Notes: generated by a model not told the origin, from the letters alone. Shown: positions 1-6,707, counted from the first letter of the stretch. The stretch: DNA of 15,121 bases from CAYNST01 sp964399955 (GCA_964399955.1 CAYNST010000083.1:1-15121), one strand, 5' to 3'. Numbers and translations: made by a program.

Positions 1-9
1 GTCACATTG

Positions 10-612
10 TCACACAGGTTGCTTCTTCGACAAACACTCACTGCCCACCAAGACAAAGCGCCAAAGCAGGTCTGTGGCCCGTGAGATACCAATTCGGGGT
101 GTCGCTTTGACAGCCAGCGGCGGGCCGGCGGGCCGCTCAGGTTCGGCAGCTATGAATAGAGGGCCGGGCAAGGTCATGTCATGGCCGTACAGCGACTTGT
201 CAATCGCTAGCGCTTGCGTCAGCTTTGCCGGGCCACTGGCGAGCTCGGGCAACGAAGTGCGCCCGCGCAGCTTCTGCATTGTTGCAACTCCGCTGACTGG
301 CTCCAGCGCCCTGATAAGGACCGCCCCGGCGGGGGTATCGCCTCTTGCCGTGACGTTCAGGCAGTAATGCAGGCCGTGGATGAAATAGATGTAGGCGCAG
401 CCCGCCTCGCCGAACATGGCTTTGTTTCTAGGGGTCATGCCACGGGCGGTGTGGCTGGCGGGATCATCAGAGCCGTAGGCTTCGGTTTCAACTATCCGGC
501 CGCAGAGCGTGGCACCGTTTACCTGCCGCACAACAAGCTTCCCCAGTAAATCTGGAGCCACTGCCGCCGGGTGGCGCTGGTAGAAATTTTTCGGAAGAGG
601 CAACACCGGCAT
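10..612 (-). CDS. mpg: DNA-3-methyladenine glycosylase, AAG/MPG family
   Basis: Base-excision repair enzyme that removes alkylated purines such as 3-methyladenine. The 200-residue product carries the family's core: VETEAY, where E44 matches the catalytic Glu (human AAG E125) and Y46 the intercalating Tyr (human Y127), then H54 in DPASH, TPRNKAMF, and YIYFIHGLHYCLNV with the active-site Tyr and Asn, followed by VLIRALEP with the conserved Arg. Length fits bacterial members (about 190-210 residues). The frame stays open upstream to a TTG at 669, but those 19 residues do not look like family sequence, so I chose the ATG at 612. A GGAG lies only one base before it, which is too close for a normal ribosome-binding site, so the start is less certain than the identity. 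It is divergent from the small charged gene at 780. The family assignment is certain by motif; substrate range is inferred. Confidence 0.93.
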   Translation of the reverse strand: MPVLPLPKNFYQRHPAAVAPDLLGKLVVRQVNGATLCGRIVETEAYGSDDPASHTARGMTPRNKAMFGEAGCAYIYFIHGLHYCLNVTARGDTPAGAVLIRALEPVSGVATMQKLRGRTSLPELASGPAKLTQALAIDKSLYGHDMTLPGPLFIAAEPERPAGPPLAVKATPRIGISRATDLLWRFVLVGSECLSKKQPV

Positions 613-689
613 TCTCCAATGACTCAAGCAGTCCAGCAGGTCAACTATGGCAAGCTTCCAACGCCACAAGCGCCGGTTTGCACCTGCGG

Positions 690-726
690 CGGACTATATA
701 ACGTTTAACTGGGAAAACTGGCGAAC
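690..726 (-). promoter_or_regulatory. possible promoter for the glycosylase gene
   Basis: The minus strand has a TATATA hexamer (695-700) in a local A+T-rich patch between the divergent glycosylase and small charged gene. The -35 match is poor (TCGCCA-like, about 17-19 bases upstream). Position is right for the minus-strand gene, but this is weak evidence. Confidence 0.22.
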
Positions 727-746
727 CAATGAGACTTGGCTATACT
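718..746 (+). promoter_or_regulatory. possible sigma-70 promoter of the small charged gene
   Basis: TATACT at 741-746 is a good -10 hexamer. A 3-of-6 -35 match (CTGGCG, 718-723) sits 17 bases upstream. It lies about 35 bases before the SD-preceded ATG at 780. The -10 is convincing and the -35 is not. Confidence 0.4.
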
Positions 747-779
747 CAAATCGCAGTAACCGTAACCAGGAGACCGAAC

Positions 780-935
780 ATGAACCCTGACATCATTCCT
801 GAAAAAATGATCCTCACCCAGTTGGAAGAAGCCCTGGAAGAACGCCAAAAACCCGATCGCAGACAGCAGAAAAAGACTTTGCCGCCCGAAGTCAATCAAG
901 ACCGTAGGCGGGCCGACCGCCGCGCCAAAAAGTGA
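780..935 (+). CDS. small highly charged protein, unknown function
   Basis: A 51-residue protein starting MNPDIIPEKMILTQLEEAL. The start at 780 is supported by AGGAG with 7 bases spacing; the longer in-frame ATG at 729 lacks this and would overlap the promoter-like TATACT. The N-terminal half could form one amphipathic helix (residues about 8-22, LTQLEEALEERQ). The second half is very basic and arginine-rich, with repeated DRR/RR motifs (PDRRQQKK, NQDRRRADRRAKK), and is probably disordered. No membrane segment, cysteine or known domain is visible. A promoter-like site lies in front and a strong intrinsic terminator directly behind, so the gene looks like an independent monocistronic unit. That is the main argument that it is real. 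I do not recognise the family; nucleic-acid or acidic-protein binding is only a guess from charge. Confidence 0.68.
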   Translation: MNPDIIPEKMILTQLEEALEERQKPDRRQQKKTLPPEVNQDRRRADRRAKK

Positions 936-954
936 ATAAGCGTTGGCATGCCCC

Positions 955-989
955 GGCCAGTGCAACTGTTGGTTGCCTGGCCAATTTTT
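955..989 (+). terminator. intrinsic terminator of the small charged gene
   Basis: GGCCAG-T-GCAAC (955-966) pairs with GTTGC-CTGGCC (972-982): an 11-bp stem with one bulged T and a TGTTG loop. It is followed by AATTTTT (983-989). It begins 19 bases after the stop codon at 935. The T-run exists only on the plus strand, so it serves the upstream plus-strand gene. Confidence 0.85.
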
Positions 990-1062
990 GCCCGCCCTGG
1001 TTGCTTGAGAAATTGCCCTGACCGGTTGGACCGCCGGGGGATGAATGCGTCAGTTGTGAGGC

Positions 1063-1236
1063 TCAGGCATTCTGAGATTTGCCTTTACTGAATTTGGCCA
1101 CCAGAAACATCACCAGCGCCACAACCGCCATCACGCTGCCAACCACTACAACCGTCACGCTGATCAACAGCAGTTCCAGGATGGCCACCAGTGCGATCGT
1201 GGCTATGAAAAAACCTAAAACTATCTTCCAGTTCAT
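1063..1236 (-). CDS. small membrane protein, unknown function
   Basis: A 57-residue protein beginning MNWKIVLGFFIATIALVAIL. The ATG at 1236 has AGGA seven bases upstream within GAGAGGATCGGGGT, which decides this start over the longer frame reaching 1410, whose extra N-terminus looks non-coding. Two hydrophobic stretches (about residues 4-25 and 27-48) are joined with almost no loop and followed by a basic tail (KFSKGKSQ). This suggests a helical hairpin or one long buried segment with the tail in the cytoplasm. There are no cysteines or catalytic motifs. It is transcribed divergently from ilvD, and a 17-base palindrome lies 43 bases upstream of its start. Function is unknown; small two-helix proteins of this kind are often stress-linked or modulators of larger membrane proteins, but nothing here proves that. 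Confidence 0.62.
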   Translation of the reverse strand: MNWKIVLGFFIATIALVAILELLLISVTVVVVGSVMAVVALVMFLVAKFSKGKSQNA

Positions 1237-1278
1237 ACCCCGATCCTCTCTTGAATGAATCCGCAATAGCTTCCCACC

Positions 1279-1295
1279 CAATGGCCCGGCCATTG
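1279..1295. promoter_or_regulatory. 17-base palindrome, candidate operator
   Basis: CAATGGCC-C-GGCCATTG is a perfect 8+8 inverted repeat about a single central base. It is centred about 50 bases before the start of the small membrane protein, a common position for a dimeric regulator site. The regulator is unknown. Confidence 0.4.
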
Positions 1296-1458
1296 ACACC
1301 GCCATCCCTACCGCCGGCACTTGAAGTGGCTTTAAACTGCTGCTAGGAACCTTTACGGGACTGAGGGGCGCGCCGGATCGCCGCTCACAGGGTGGCCCTT
1401 CAGTTTGCATGGAGAGAACGCAGTGCAGTTTCCGTCGTGCTCTCGGTGCCCTGCGGTG

Positions 1459-1497
1459 AACCCGACAGCCAGGACGCAGGCCCCAAACGGGTTTTTT
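1459..1497 (+). terminator. terminator-like hairpin upstream of ilvD
   Basis: AACCCG (1459-1464) pairs with CGGGTT (1488-1493) around a 23-base loop that can itself pair GCC (1468-1470) with GGC (1479-1481). The T-run 1492-1497 follows. No plus-strand gene lies just upstream, so it may block read-through into ilvD or act as an attenuator. The outer stem is short and the loop is long. Confidence 0.35.
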
Positions 1498-1515
1498 CCT
1501 TTAGCTCACACTCCC

Positions 1516-1524
1516 TGCTAGTAT
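1516..1524 (+). promoter_or_regulatory. extended -10 promoter candidate for ilvD
   Basis: TGC-TAGTAT matches the extended -10 pattern TGnTAtaaT. The -35 region 17 bases upstream (TTCCTT, 1496-1501) is weak, as is common with extended -10 promoters. The implied transcript start near 1531 gives a leader of about 55 bases before ilvD. Confidence 0.35.
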
Positions 1525-1586
1525 ACCGGCCACCAACCGGTGCACATTGCCGTACCGCGAATCAGCCACGCTTGAGAGTATGCTCC

Positions 1587-3260
1587 ATGACCGACGAAAA
1601 ACGCCGCTATTCCAGTCAAGTGGTCGACGGCATCAACAAGGCGGCCGGCCGCGCCATGCTGCGCGCGACTGGTTTCACCGATGAAGACTTCACCAAACCG
1701 CAGGTGGGCATTGCTTCCACCTGGAGCAACCTGACGCCTTGCAACATGCATATCAACCGACTGGCCGAAGAAGCCGGACGCGGTGCAGATGCCGCCGGCG
1801 GCAAGAGTGTGATCTTCAATACCATCACGGTATCCGACGGCATTGCCAACGGCACCGAGGGCATGAAGTACTCGCTGGTTTCCCGCGAGGTGATTGCCGA
1901 TTCCATCGAGACCGCCGCCGGGTGTGAGGGCTTTGACGCCCTGGTGGCAATTGGCGGCTGCGACAAGAACATGCCGGGCTGCATCATGGGCATGGCGCGC
2001 CTGAATAGGCCATCGGTGTTTGTTTATGGCGGCACCATCAAGCCGGGCACCAACCACACGGACATCATCTCCGTGTTTGAGGCCGTTGGCGCGCACGCCA
2101 AGGGCGATATGTCGCTGATTGATGTGAAGCAGGTAGAAGAAACCGCCATACCGGGCGCCGGCTCCTGCGGTGGCATGTACACCGCCAATACCATGGCCTC
2201 CGCCATCGAGGCCATGGGCATGAGTCTGCCGGGCAGTTCTGCACAAAATGCGGAGTCCGGCGACAAGACCGCCGACTGCCGAGCCGCCGGCGCTGCGGTA
2301 ATGCATCTGCTGGACAGGGGCATCAAGCCGCGCGATATCATGACCCGGGAAGCCTTCGAAAACGCCATTACCGTGGTGATTGCTTTGGGCGGCTCCACCA
2401 ACGCTGTACTGCACCTGCTGGCCATGGCGCATACGGTGGATGTGCCACTGGCGCTGGAAGACTTCACCCGCATTGGCCGCACGGTGCCGGTGCTGGCCGA
2501 TGTGCGCCCCAGTGGGCGCTATATGATGAGTGAGTTGGTGGCCATCGGCGGCATTCAACCATTGATGAAAATACTGCTGGACGCCGGCCTGTTGCACGGA
2601 GACTGCCTGACCGTTACCGGTAAAACACTGGCGGAAAACCTGCATAGCGTGGCGCCCTACCCCGCAGGGCAAGACATCATCCGCCCCTTGAGCAACCCCA
2701 TCAAAAAGGACAGCCACCTGCGGGTACTGTACGGCAATTTGGCCCCCACCGGCTCGGTGGCCAAAATCACAGGCAAGGAGGGCACACAGTTTACCGGCAC
2801 CGCCCGGGTGTTTCATTCCGAAGAAGAAGCGCAAGCGCGCATTTTGGATGGCACGGTAGTGGCTGGCGACGTTCTGGTGATTCGTTACGAGGGTCCCAAA
2901 GGCGGCCCGGGGATGCGCGAAATGCTGAGCCCCACATCGGCCATCATGGGCAAGGGTTTGGGCGACTCGGTGGCGCTGATTACCGATGGGCGCTTCTCCG
3001 GTGGCAGCCACGGTTTTCTGGTGGGGCACATCACGCCCGAAGCCGCAGAAGGTGGGCCAATTGCCCTGCTGCAAGACGGTGACACCATCACTATTGATGC
3101 CGAGGCCAACACCATATCTGTCGCCTTGAGTGAACCGGAACTGGCCGCCCGGCGCGCCCAATGGCGGGCGCCACCGCCCAACTACACCCGCGGCGTACTG
3201 GCCAAATACGCAAAAACGGTAAGCTCAGCATCCAAGGGCGCCGTAACCGACTGGGATTAA
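1587..3260 (+). CDS. ilvD: dihydroxy-acid dehydratase
   Basis: Dehydrates 2,3-dihydroxy-isovalerate and its methyl homologue to the 2-keto acids that precede valine, leucine and isoleucine. It is a cytosolic Fe-S and Mg2+ enzyme. The 557-residue product begins MTDEKRRYSSQVVDG. Cluster ligands are visible: C52 (LTPCNMH), C125 (GGCDKNMPGC, whose DK pair is the metal/carbamylated-Lys site) and C194 (GSCGGMYTANTM). Further family motifs are GGSTNAVLHLLA, GPKGGPGMREML and ITDGRFSGGSHGF. Length fits the short bacterial class rather than the roughly 615-residue E. coli form. GAGAG eight bases before the ATG at 1587 supports this start; the frame is open to 1392 but the extra residues are not IlvD-like. 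It stands alone, with no other ilv/leu gene in view. The possible hairpin and promoter in its leader are listed separately. Confidence 0.97.
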   Translation: MTDEKRRYSSQVVDGINKAAGRAMLRATGFTDEDFTKPQVGIASTWSNLTPCNMHINRLAEEAGRGADAAGGKSVIFNTITVSDGIANGTEGMKYSLVSREVIADSIETAAGCEGFDALVAIGGCDKNMPGCIMGMARLNRPSVFVYGGTIKPGTNHTDIISVFEAVGAHAKGDMSLIDVKQVEETAIPGAGSCGGMYTANTMASAIEAMGMSLPGSSAQNAESGDKTADCRAAGAAVMHLLDRGIKPRDIMTREAFENAITVVIALGGSTNAVLHLLAMAHTVDVPLALEDFTRIGRTVPVLADVRPSGRYMMSELVAIGGIQPLMKILLDAGLLHGDCLTVTGKTLAENLHSVAPYPAGQDIIRPLSNPIKKDSHLRVLYGNLAPTGSVAKITGKEGTQFTGTARVFHSEEEAQARILDGTVVAGDVLVIRYEGPKGGPGMREMLSPTSAIMGKGLGDSVALITDGRFSGGSHGFLVGHITPEAAEGGPIALLQDGDTITIDAEANTISVALSEPELAARRAQWRAPPPNYTRGVLAKYAKTVSSASKGAVTDWD

Positions 3261-3341
3261 CCCGGGCCAACCGCCGCGCCTGCCGAGTTAGGCCCGCAAA
3301 ATGCCCGGCAAGCTTGCTCACACCATTCAATACGGGACGTT

Positions 3342-3734
3342 ATGGCTAAACCGCAGAGCAAAACTCAAAAGAAAATCGACAATAACCTACGCCTGTGCTT
3401 ACAGGCCGTGTGTGAGCAAGCGCTCAAGGACGAACCGGGGTTCATGTGGTTGACGCACCGGGCGGACTACGCCAATTTTCCAGCTAGCCTGCTGATCACC
3501 TGCGTCTACGACACCGAACAGGATCGGCTATGCGCCTTAGATACAGGGCGCACGCGTGCCCTGCAAAAACGTGTTCACGCAAGCCTTCTGAAGACCGGGG
3601 TAGTGCTTAGAAAGATGGAACAACAGGTGATGTTTGACAGTGAGGAGGCCTGCCTGCGCGAGCACAACGGCGACTGGCAGGCGCGCCTGGGCAGCCGCAG
3701 GGGACTGGCCATAGCGCGAAACCGGCCCGGATAG
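3342..3734 (+). CDS. conserved small protein of unknown function
   Basis: A 130-residue soluble protein, MAKPQSKTQKKIDNNLRLCL at its N-terminus. The pattern KKIDNxLRxxLxxVCEQAL, then GFxWLTHRADYANFPASLLITCVYDT, and near the end DSEEACLREHNGDWQARL matches a conserved family I remember from Pseudomonas and Marinobacter genomes. Those copies are often labelled 'Fis family transcriptional regulator', although the sequence shows no Fis-type helix-turn-helix. The tail (LGSRRGLAIARNRPG) is basic and probably flexible. The start ATG at 3342 has only a weak GGGA upstream. It lies 81 bases after ilvD on the same strand with no obvious terminator between, so partial co-transcription is possible. There is no catalytic motif. 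The gene call is solid; function is unknown and the regulator label should not be trusted. Confidence 0.78.
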   Translation: MAKPQSKTQKKIDNNLRLCLQAVCEQALKDEPGFMWLTHRADYANFPASLLITCVYDTEQDRLCALDTGRTRALQKRVHASLLKTGVVLRKMEQQVMFDSEEACLREHNGDWQARLGSRRGLAIARNRPG

Positions 3735-3756
3735 CCGCCCGCTTATTGCTTGTGCT

Positions 3757-4083
3757 TCAGTGCCCTTGCCGATGTGCGGCAATAGCATGCCTCCCGCGCG
3801 CGCCCCGGCCTGCATGGGCCATATCTACCAGGCCCGTCAGGCACCCGCCTTCTTCAAGTATTCTCAGGTCATCTTCTGCGTGAATGGCCACCGGGTCCAT
3901 GCCCATGGACATCAACCAAAATGGCGCCGGGCTAAAGTCAAAGCGCGTGAGGCTGTCATCGCTGTCCCAGGATGGTTGATCCCTAAGCAGACTGTGGCGA
4001 GCAAACAGATGAAAACCGGGTAAAACCTCGGTATGACCTTGTGCGTGAGCAAGACGGAGGGAGCGTGCGTGCCTGGTTTCCAT
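3757..4083 (-). CDS. hypothetical protein (orphan)
   Basis: A 108-residue ORF starting METRHARSLRLAHAQGHTEV. An AGGTG five bases before the ATG at 4083 gives a usable ribosome-binding site. The central part (SDDSLTRFDFSPAPFWLMSM, then DPVAIHAEDDLRILEEGG) has the mixed composition of a real soluble protein, while the C-terminal 20 residues (rich in G, R, A and H) look like read-through. It is convergent with the conserved gene ending at 3734, with 22 bases between stops. An overlapping minus-strand ORF (3912-4154) in another frame and a plus-strand ORF (3760-4023) are less protein-like. I recognise no family. It could also be a decayed gene. Evidence is start context and composition only. Confidence 0.45.
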   Translation of the reverse strand: METRHARSLRLAHAQGHTEVLPGFHLFARHSLLRDQPSWDSDDSLTRFDFSPAPFWLMSMGMDPVAIHAEDDLRILEEGGCLTGLVDMAHAGRGARGRHAIAAHRQGH

Positions 4084-4280
4084 ATAGTCACCTGTCTACA
4101 AGCAGTCTGCATAAGGAGAATGGGCTGATACCTCATAACAGCGTAACCACGCAAACACTAACTGGGGCGCAACAGACGCTGGGGCTTTATTTGAGTATAG
4201 AAGGCTTCTCCGCAATGAAAAGCAGGAATATGCCGGACTGCTGAACAATAGTGAATAACAAGACAGCGGCTATAGAATCT

Positions 4281-4300
4281 GCAGGCCGCAGGCGGCCTGC
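4281..4300 (-). terminator. hairpin after the DUF924 gene
   Basis: GCAGGCCG (4281-4288) and CGGCCTGC (4293-4300) form a perfect 8-bp stem with a CAGG loop, one base beyond the TAA of the minus-strand DUF924 gene. No T-run follows, so it is either a Rho-dependent or mRNA-stabilising 3' hairpin, or a weak terminator. Confidence 0.4.
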
Positions 4301-4301
4301 A

Positions 4302-4838
4302 TTAAAAGCGTGAGCCAGGTTGCTGCAGAAATTTCAGTTCTTCAGCGCTGGAGCGGCGGTTAAGAATGGCGTTGCGATGCGGGTAACGTCCGAAGCGGTC
4401 AATGATCGCCTTGTGACTCAATTCAAATTTGTAATTCTCCTCCAGCCCATTATCGCGGAATAATTGCTCCGCCCAACTGTGGATTTGCCTGGATTCGCTG
4501 TGCATGAAGGGCATATACAAAAAATTGCGCTGTATGGGTGTCAACTGCTGATGCGCATCAACTGCGATGGCCTCTTGCGCCAACGCCAAGGCCATAGCGT
4601 CCTGGCTGAAAGCCTGCGGTGTATTGCGGTATAGGTTGCGGGAAAACTGGTCCAGCACAATTACCTCGGCAAGCCTGCCTGCCGGACAAATCCGCCACGG
4701 GTACAGCTCTGCCTGCATGGCGCTTTGCAGTATTTCTGCATACCGGGCACGGATCTCCGCATCAAATGCCTCATCTGTCCGCCACCACATTGCGGGATCG
4801 ATTTCTTCAAACCAGAATTTTAATATTTGCTGATACAA
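4302..4838 (-). CDS. DUF924 family protein
   Basis: A 178-residue soluble protein of the DUF924 family, whose biochemical role is unknown; members are predicted all-helical with a TPR-like fold. Family marks in order: ILKFWFEEIDPAMWWRTD near the N-terminus, VIVLDQFSRNLYRNTPQAF in the middle, FLYMPFMHSES, and FELSHKAIIDRFGRYPHRN. The start is a TTG at 4838 preceded by GGGAGG four bases away, which puts ILKFWF close to the N-terminus as usual in the family. A longer in-frame TTG at 4868 would add ten residues without such a site. It lies 91 bases downstream of lspA on the same strand with no clear terminator between, so the two may share a transcript. Family assignment is confident; start choice is moderate because TTG is rare and the spacing is short. 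Confidence 0.85.
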   Translation of the reverse strand: MYQQILKFWFEEIDPAMWWRTDEAFDAEIRARYAEILQSAMQAELYPWRICPAGRLAEVIVLDQFSRNLYRNTPQAFSQDAMALALAQEAIAVDAHQQLTPIQRNFLYMPFMHSESRQIHSWAEQLFRDNGLEENYKFELSHKAIIDRFGRYPHRNAILNRRSSAEELKFLQQPGSRF

Positions 4839-4929
4839 AATGCCTCCCAATAGTGCTTCTGCATGCAATACAGATAGCGCTCAGGCCTTCGCCCCTGGCT
4901 TGCCTGGCATTGCAAAACCGGCGCTATAT

Positions 4930-5424
4930 TTAACCAGCCGCCTTGTGCGATTGACGCTGCGAGAGAATCCACAGCAGGCCGCCCAGCATGATAGCCATAT
5001 CCGCCACATTAAAAACACCGGTCCGCAGACTGCCAACGCCCATGTTCATAAAATCGACAACGGCGCCGTTATTGTATAAGCGGTCCAAAAAATTACTCAA
5101 GCCGCCGGAAAACAGCAGGGAAAGTCCCGCCACGCCCAATGCGGATTGTTTGCTGGCCACCAACAAATAGCCAAGCATGCCCAACAGGAAAACACCCACC
5201 GCCACCACAAAAACCCAGAATCTGACGTCAGGGGCCCAGGCACTTCCCATACCCAAAAAAGCGCCGGTGTTTTCGGTGTAGCCAATTCTTAGCACATCAT
5301 TGAAAAAGGTGTGCATCTCGCCGCGCGGTAGATGTTCCGCCGCTATCTTCTTTGTGGCTTGATCGCAGCCAATGGCTGAAAAACAGATGGCCGCCACAAG
5401 TGTTATGCGAGCTAATGTTTTCAT
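4930..5424 (-). CDS. lspA: lipoprotein signal peptidase (signal peptidase II)
   Basis: Inner-membrane aspartyl protease that cuts prolipoproteins before the lipidated cysteine. The 164-residue protein shows all family boxes: D21 in CDQATKK, N52 in ENTGAFLG, N111 and R115 in GGLSNFLDRL, catalytic D124 in VVDFM, and N139/D142 in GVFNVADMAI. The numbering is almost identical to P. aeruginosa LspA (D124/D143). Four membrane helices are expected, about residues 4-20, 68-90, 95-112 and 140-155. GGAAGG eight bases before the ATG at 5424 supports the start. It is not next to ileS or fkpB, its usual gammaproteobacterial neighbours, so it may be a second, solitary copy. Oddly, the first helix ends SAIGC just before the catalytic-site aspartate, which resembles a weak lipobox. 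Confidence 0.95.
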   Translation of the reverse strand: MKTLARITLVAAICFSAIGCDQATKKIAAEHLPRGEMHTFFNDVLRIGYTENTGAFLGMGSAWAPDVRFWVFVVAVGVFLLGMLGYLLVASKQSALGVAGLSLLFSGGLSNFLDRLYNNGAVVDFMNMGVGSLRTGVFNVADMAIMLGGLLWILSQRQSHKAAG

Positions 5425-5741
5425 GTTGCTGCCCTTCCCTAAGACGCTGATTCAGCAATCGGCCGGCGGCGGATGATCAACCGGCCCGGCGCGGAGTCCG
5501 CACGTTACACTACTGCAGCCAGTACCCGCCTGCCAGTGAACAAAAGCCCGCTGACGGCGGGCAAAAAGCCAGTCTACGGGAAGGTTGCGCTTCAAGTCCA
5601 GATCAAGGCCTGCACCTGCTAGACGCCGCCCCATTTTAGGGTGAAAGTAATTCCAGCAGCGGCCCGCCCCTCACAGGGACAGCGGCCGTGGTGGCTCGTA
5701 TGTGACTGCACAATCACACACTTACTTGCGGGGTTTTGCAC
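5425..5741. other. intergenic region between lspA and the NDUFA9-like gene
   Basis: This divergent spacer of 317 bases holds no gene I can support. A GC-rich hairpin (5546-5562) flanked by A-runs is its only clear structure. Short ORFs on either strand lack ribosome-binding sites and protein-like composition. Confidence 0.55.
5546..5562 (-). terminator. hairpin with T-run on the minus strand
   Basis: GCCCGC (5546-5551) pairs with GCGGGC (5557-5562), a 6-bp stem with a 5-base loop. Read on the minus strand it is followed by TTTTG, so it could insulate lspA from antisense transcripts coming from the right. The stem is short and no upstream minus-strand gene needs it, so support is modest. Confidence 0.35.
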
Positions 5742-6635
5742 ATGTACGAACACAGGGTGACGGTTTTTGGTGGCACCGGCTTCTTGGGCCAGCAAGTGGT
5801 TGAGGCGCTGCTGCAGGCCGGCTGTTTTGTGCGTGCCGCAGCGCGTCACCCGGAGCGCCTGACCCTGCAGCACGAACGTTTGGAGACGGTGGCTGTGGAT
5901 GTGCGCAATCAACAGGCGGTTGAGGGCGCAGTCACCGGCGCCACTGCGGTGATCAATGCGGTGGCCTTGTTCGTGGAAAAGGGCGAGGTCACCTTCGATG
6001 CCATTCATGTGCAAGCGGCAGAGCGAATAGCCCGATGCGCCAACAGCGCAGGTGTGCAACGCTTGCTGCATATATCCGGGTTGGGCGTGGACGAGCACTC
6101 TTCGTCCAAGTTTGTGCGGGCGCGGGCGCGGGGCGAGCAGGTGGTACGCGCGGCTTTCGCCGATGCCGTTATGGTACGGCCCAGTGTCATGTTCGGTCGC
6201 AACGATGCGTTTTTATCCTCCCTGGCGGGCATGACCATGACGCCAGTGATTCCTTTGTTTGGCAGCGGTGATTCGCGCCTGCAGCCAGCCTATGTGCTGG
6301 ATGTGGCCGAGGCCTGTGCGCGGCTGATCACGGCGGAACAACTGCAAGGCACGCTGTTTGAGTTGGGCGGGGCAAAAATCTACAGCTATAAACAGGTGGT
6401 GCAGGCGGTGCTGGATTTTCAGGGGCGCAAGCGGCCAATGATGCCCGTGCCCTTCGCCGTCTGGAAGAGTATGACCGCTGTAATGTCATTGCTGCCCAAC
6501 CCGCCCTTGACTGCGGATCAGGTAAGCCTGATTGCGAGTGACAATGTCGTCAGCGGCGGCCCCAAAACCTTTGCGGACCTGGGAATAGAACCGCAGAGCC
6601 TGGAAAGCGCCATGCCGCAGTGCCTGACCCGCTGA
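5742..6635 (+). CDS. NDUFA9-like atypical SDR, NAD(P)-binding protein
   Basis: A 297-residue Rossmann-fold protein of the atypical SDR group that includes the complex I accessory subunit NDUFA9. The nucleotide-binding loop GGTGFLG is at residues 10-16 right after the first beta strand (RVTVFGG), then AARHPERL, VDVRN, and AVINAVALF where NNA-type residues usually sit. The active-site region reads LLHISGLGVDEHSSSKFVRA: the usual YxxxK tyrosine is absent while the lysine remains, typical of atypical members that bind a nucleotide without classical dehydrogenase activity. YVLDVAEACARLI and FELGGAKIYSYKQVV also fit NDUFA9-like proteins. The start is the ATG at 5742 with GGGG eight bases upstream; a TTG two codons earlier is less likely. 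It converges on the Rieske oxidoreductase gene across a strong hairpin. Substrate is unknown; a role in quinone or respiratory-complex upkeep is only suggested by the family. Confidence 0.85.
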   Translation: MYEHRVTVFGGTGFLGQQVVEALLQAGCFVRAAARHPERLTLQHERLETVAVDVRNQQAVEGAVTGATAVINAVALFVEKGEVTFDAIHVQAAERIARCANSAGVQRLLHISGLGVDEHSSSKFVRARARGEQVVRAAFADAVMVRPSVMFGRNDAFLSSLAGMTMTPVIPLFGSGDSRLQPAYVLDVAEACARLITAEQLQGTLFELGGAKIYSYKQVVQAVLDFQGRKRPMMPVPFAVWKSMTAVMSLLPNPPLTADQVSLIASDNVVSGGPKTFADLGIEPQSLESAMPQCLTR

Positions 6636-6666
6636 CTGCCCGAGCGCCGCCCGGGGCGGGCCAAGC

Positions 6667-6694
6667 CACCTGCGGCCACCGCTGGCCGCAGGTG
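6667..6694. terminator. perfect 12-bp hairpin between convergent genes
   Basis: CACCTGCGGCCA (6667-6678) and TGGCCGCAGGTG (6683-6694) form a perfect stem with a CCGC loop, midway between the convergent stops at 6635 and 6708. There is no T-run on either side, so it is probably a shared bidirectional or Rho-assisted transcription end rather than a textbook intrinsic terminator. Confidence 0.6.
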
Positions 6695-6707
6695 AGTCCT
6701 TGGCTGC

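Larger units (their letters stand above)
1237..1586. other. divergent intergenic region before ilvD
   Basis: No convincing gene lies in these 350 bases. They hold a palindrome (1279-1295), a terminator-like hairpin with six T (1459-1497) and an extended -10 candidate (1516-1524), listed separately. The ilvD frame stays open back to 1392, but the upstream residues do not resemble IlvD. A 16-codon ORF (ATG 1409, TGA 1457-1459) ends exactly where the hairpin begins, without a good ribosome-binding site. Confidence 0.6.

Noticed and set aside
1518..3161. 547-codon minus-strand ORF
   Set aside because: It lies wholly opposite ilvD, is rich in H, G, A and Q as shadow frames of GC-rich genes are, and has no domain or ribosome-binding site.
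4084..4301. Small plus-strand ORF (4041-4244) and CTGGGGC direct repeat
   Set aside because: No ribosome-binding site, low-complexity peptide without family resemblance; the 7-base repeat is within chance.
5619..6098. 159-codon minus-strand ORF
   Set aside because: Overlaps the NDUFA9-like gene antisense; H/Q/G-rich and motif-free.
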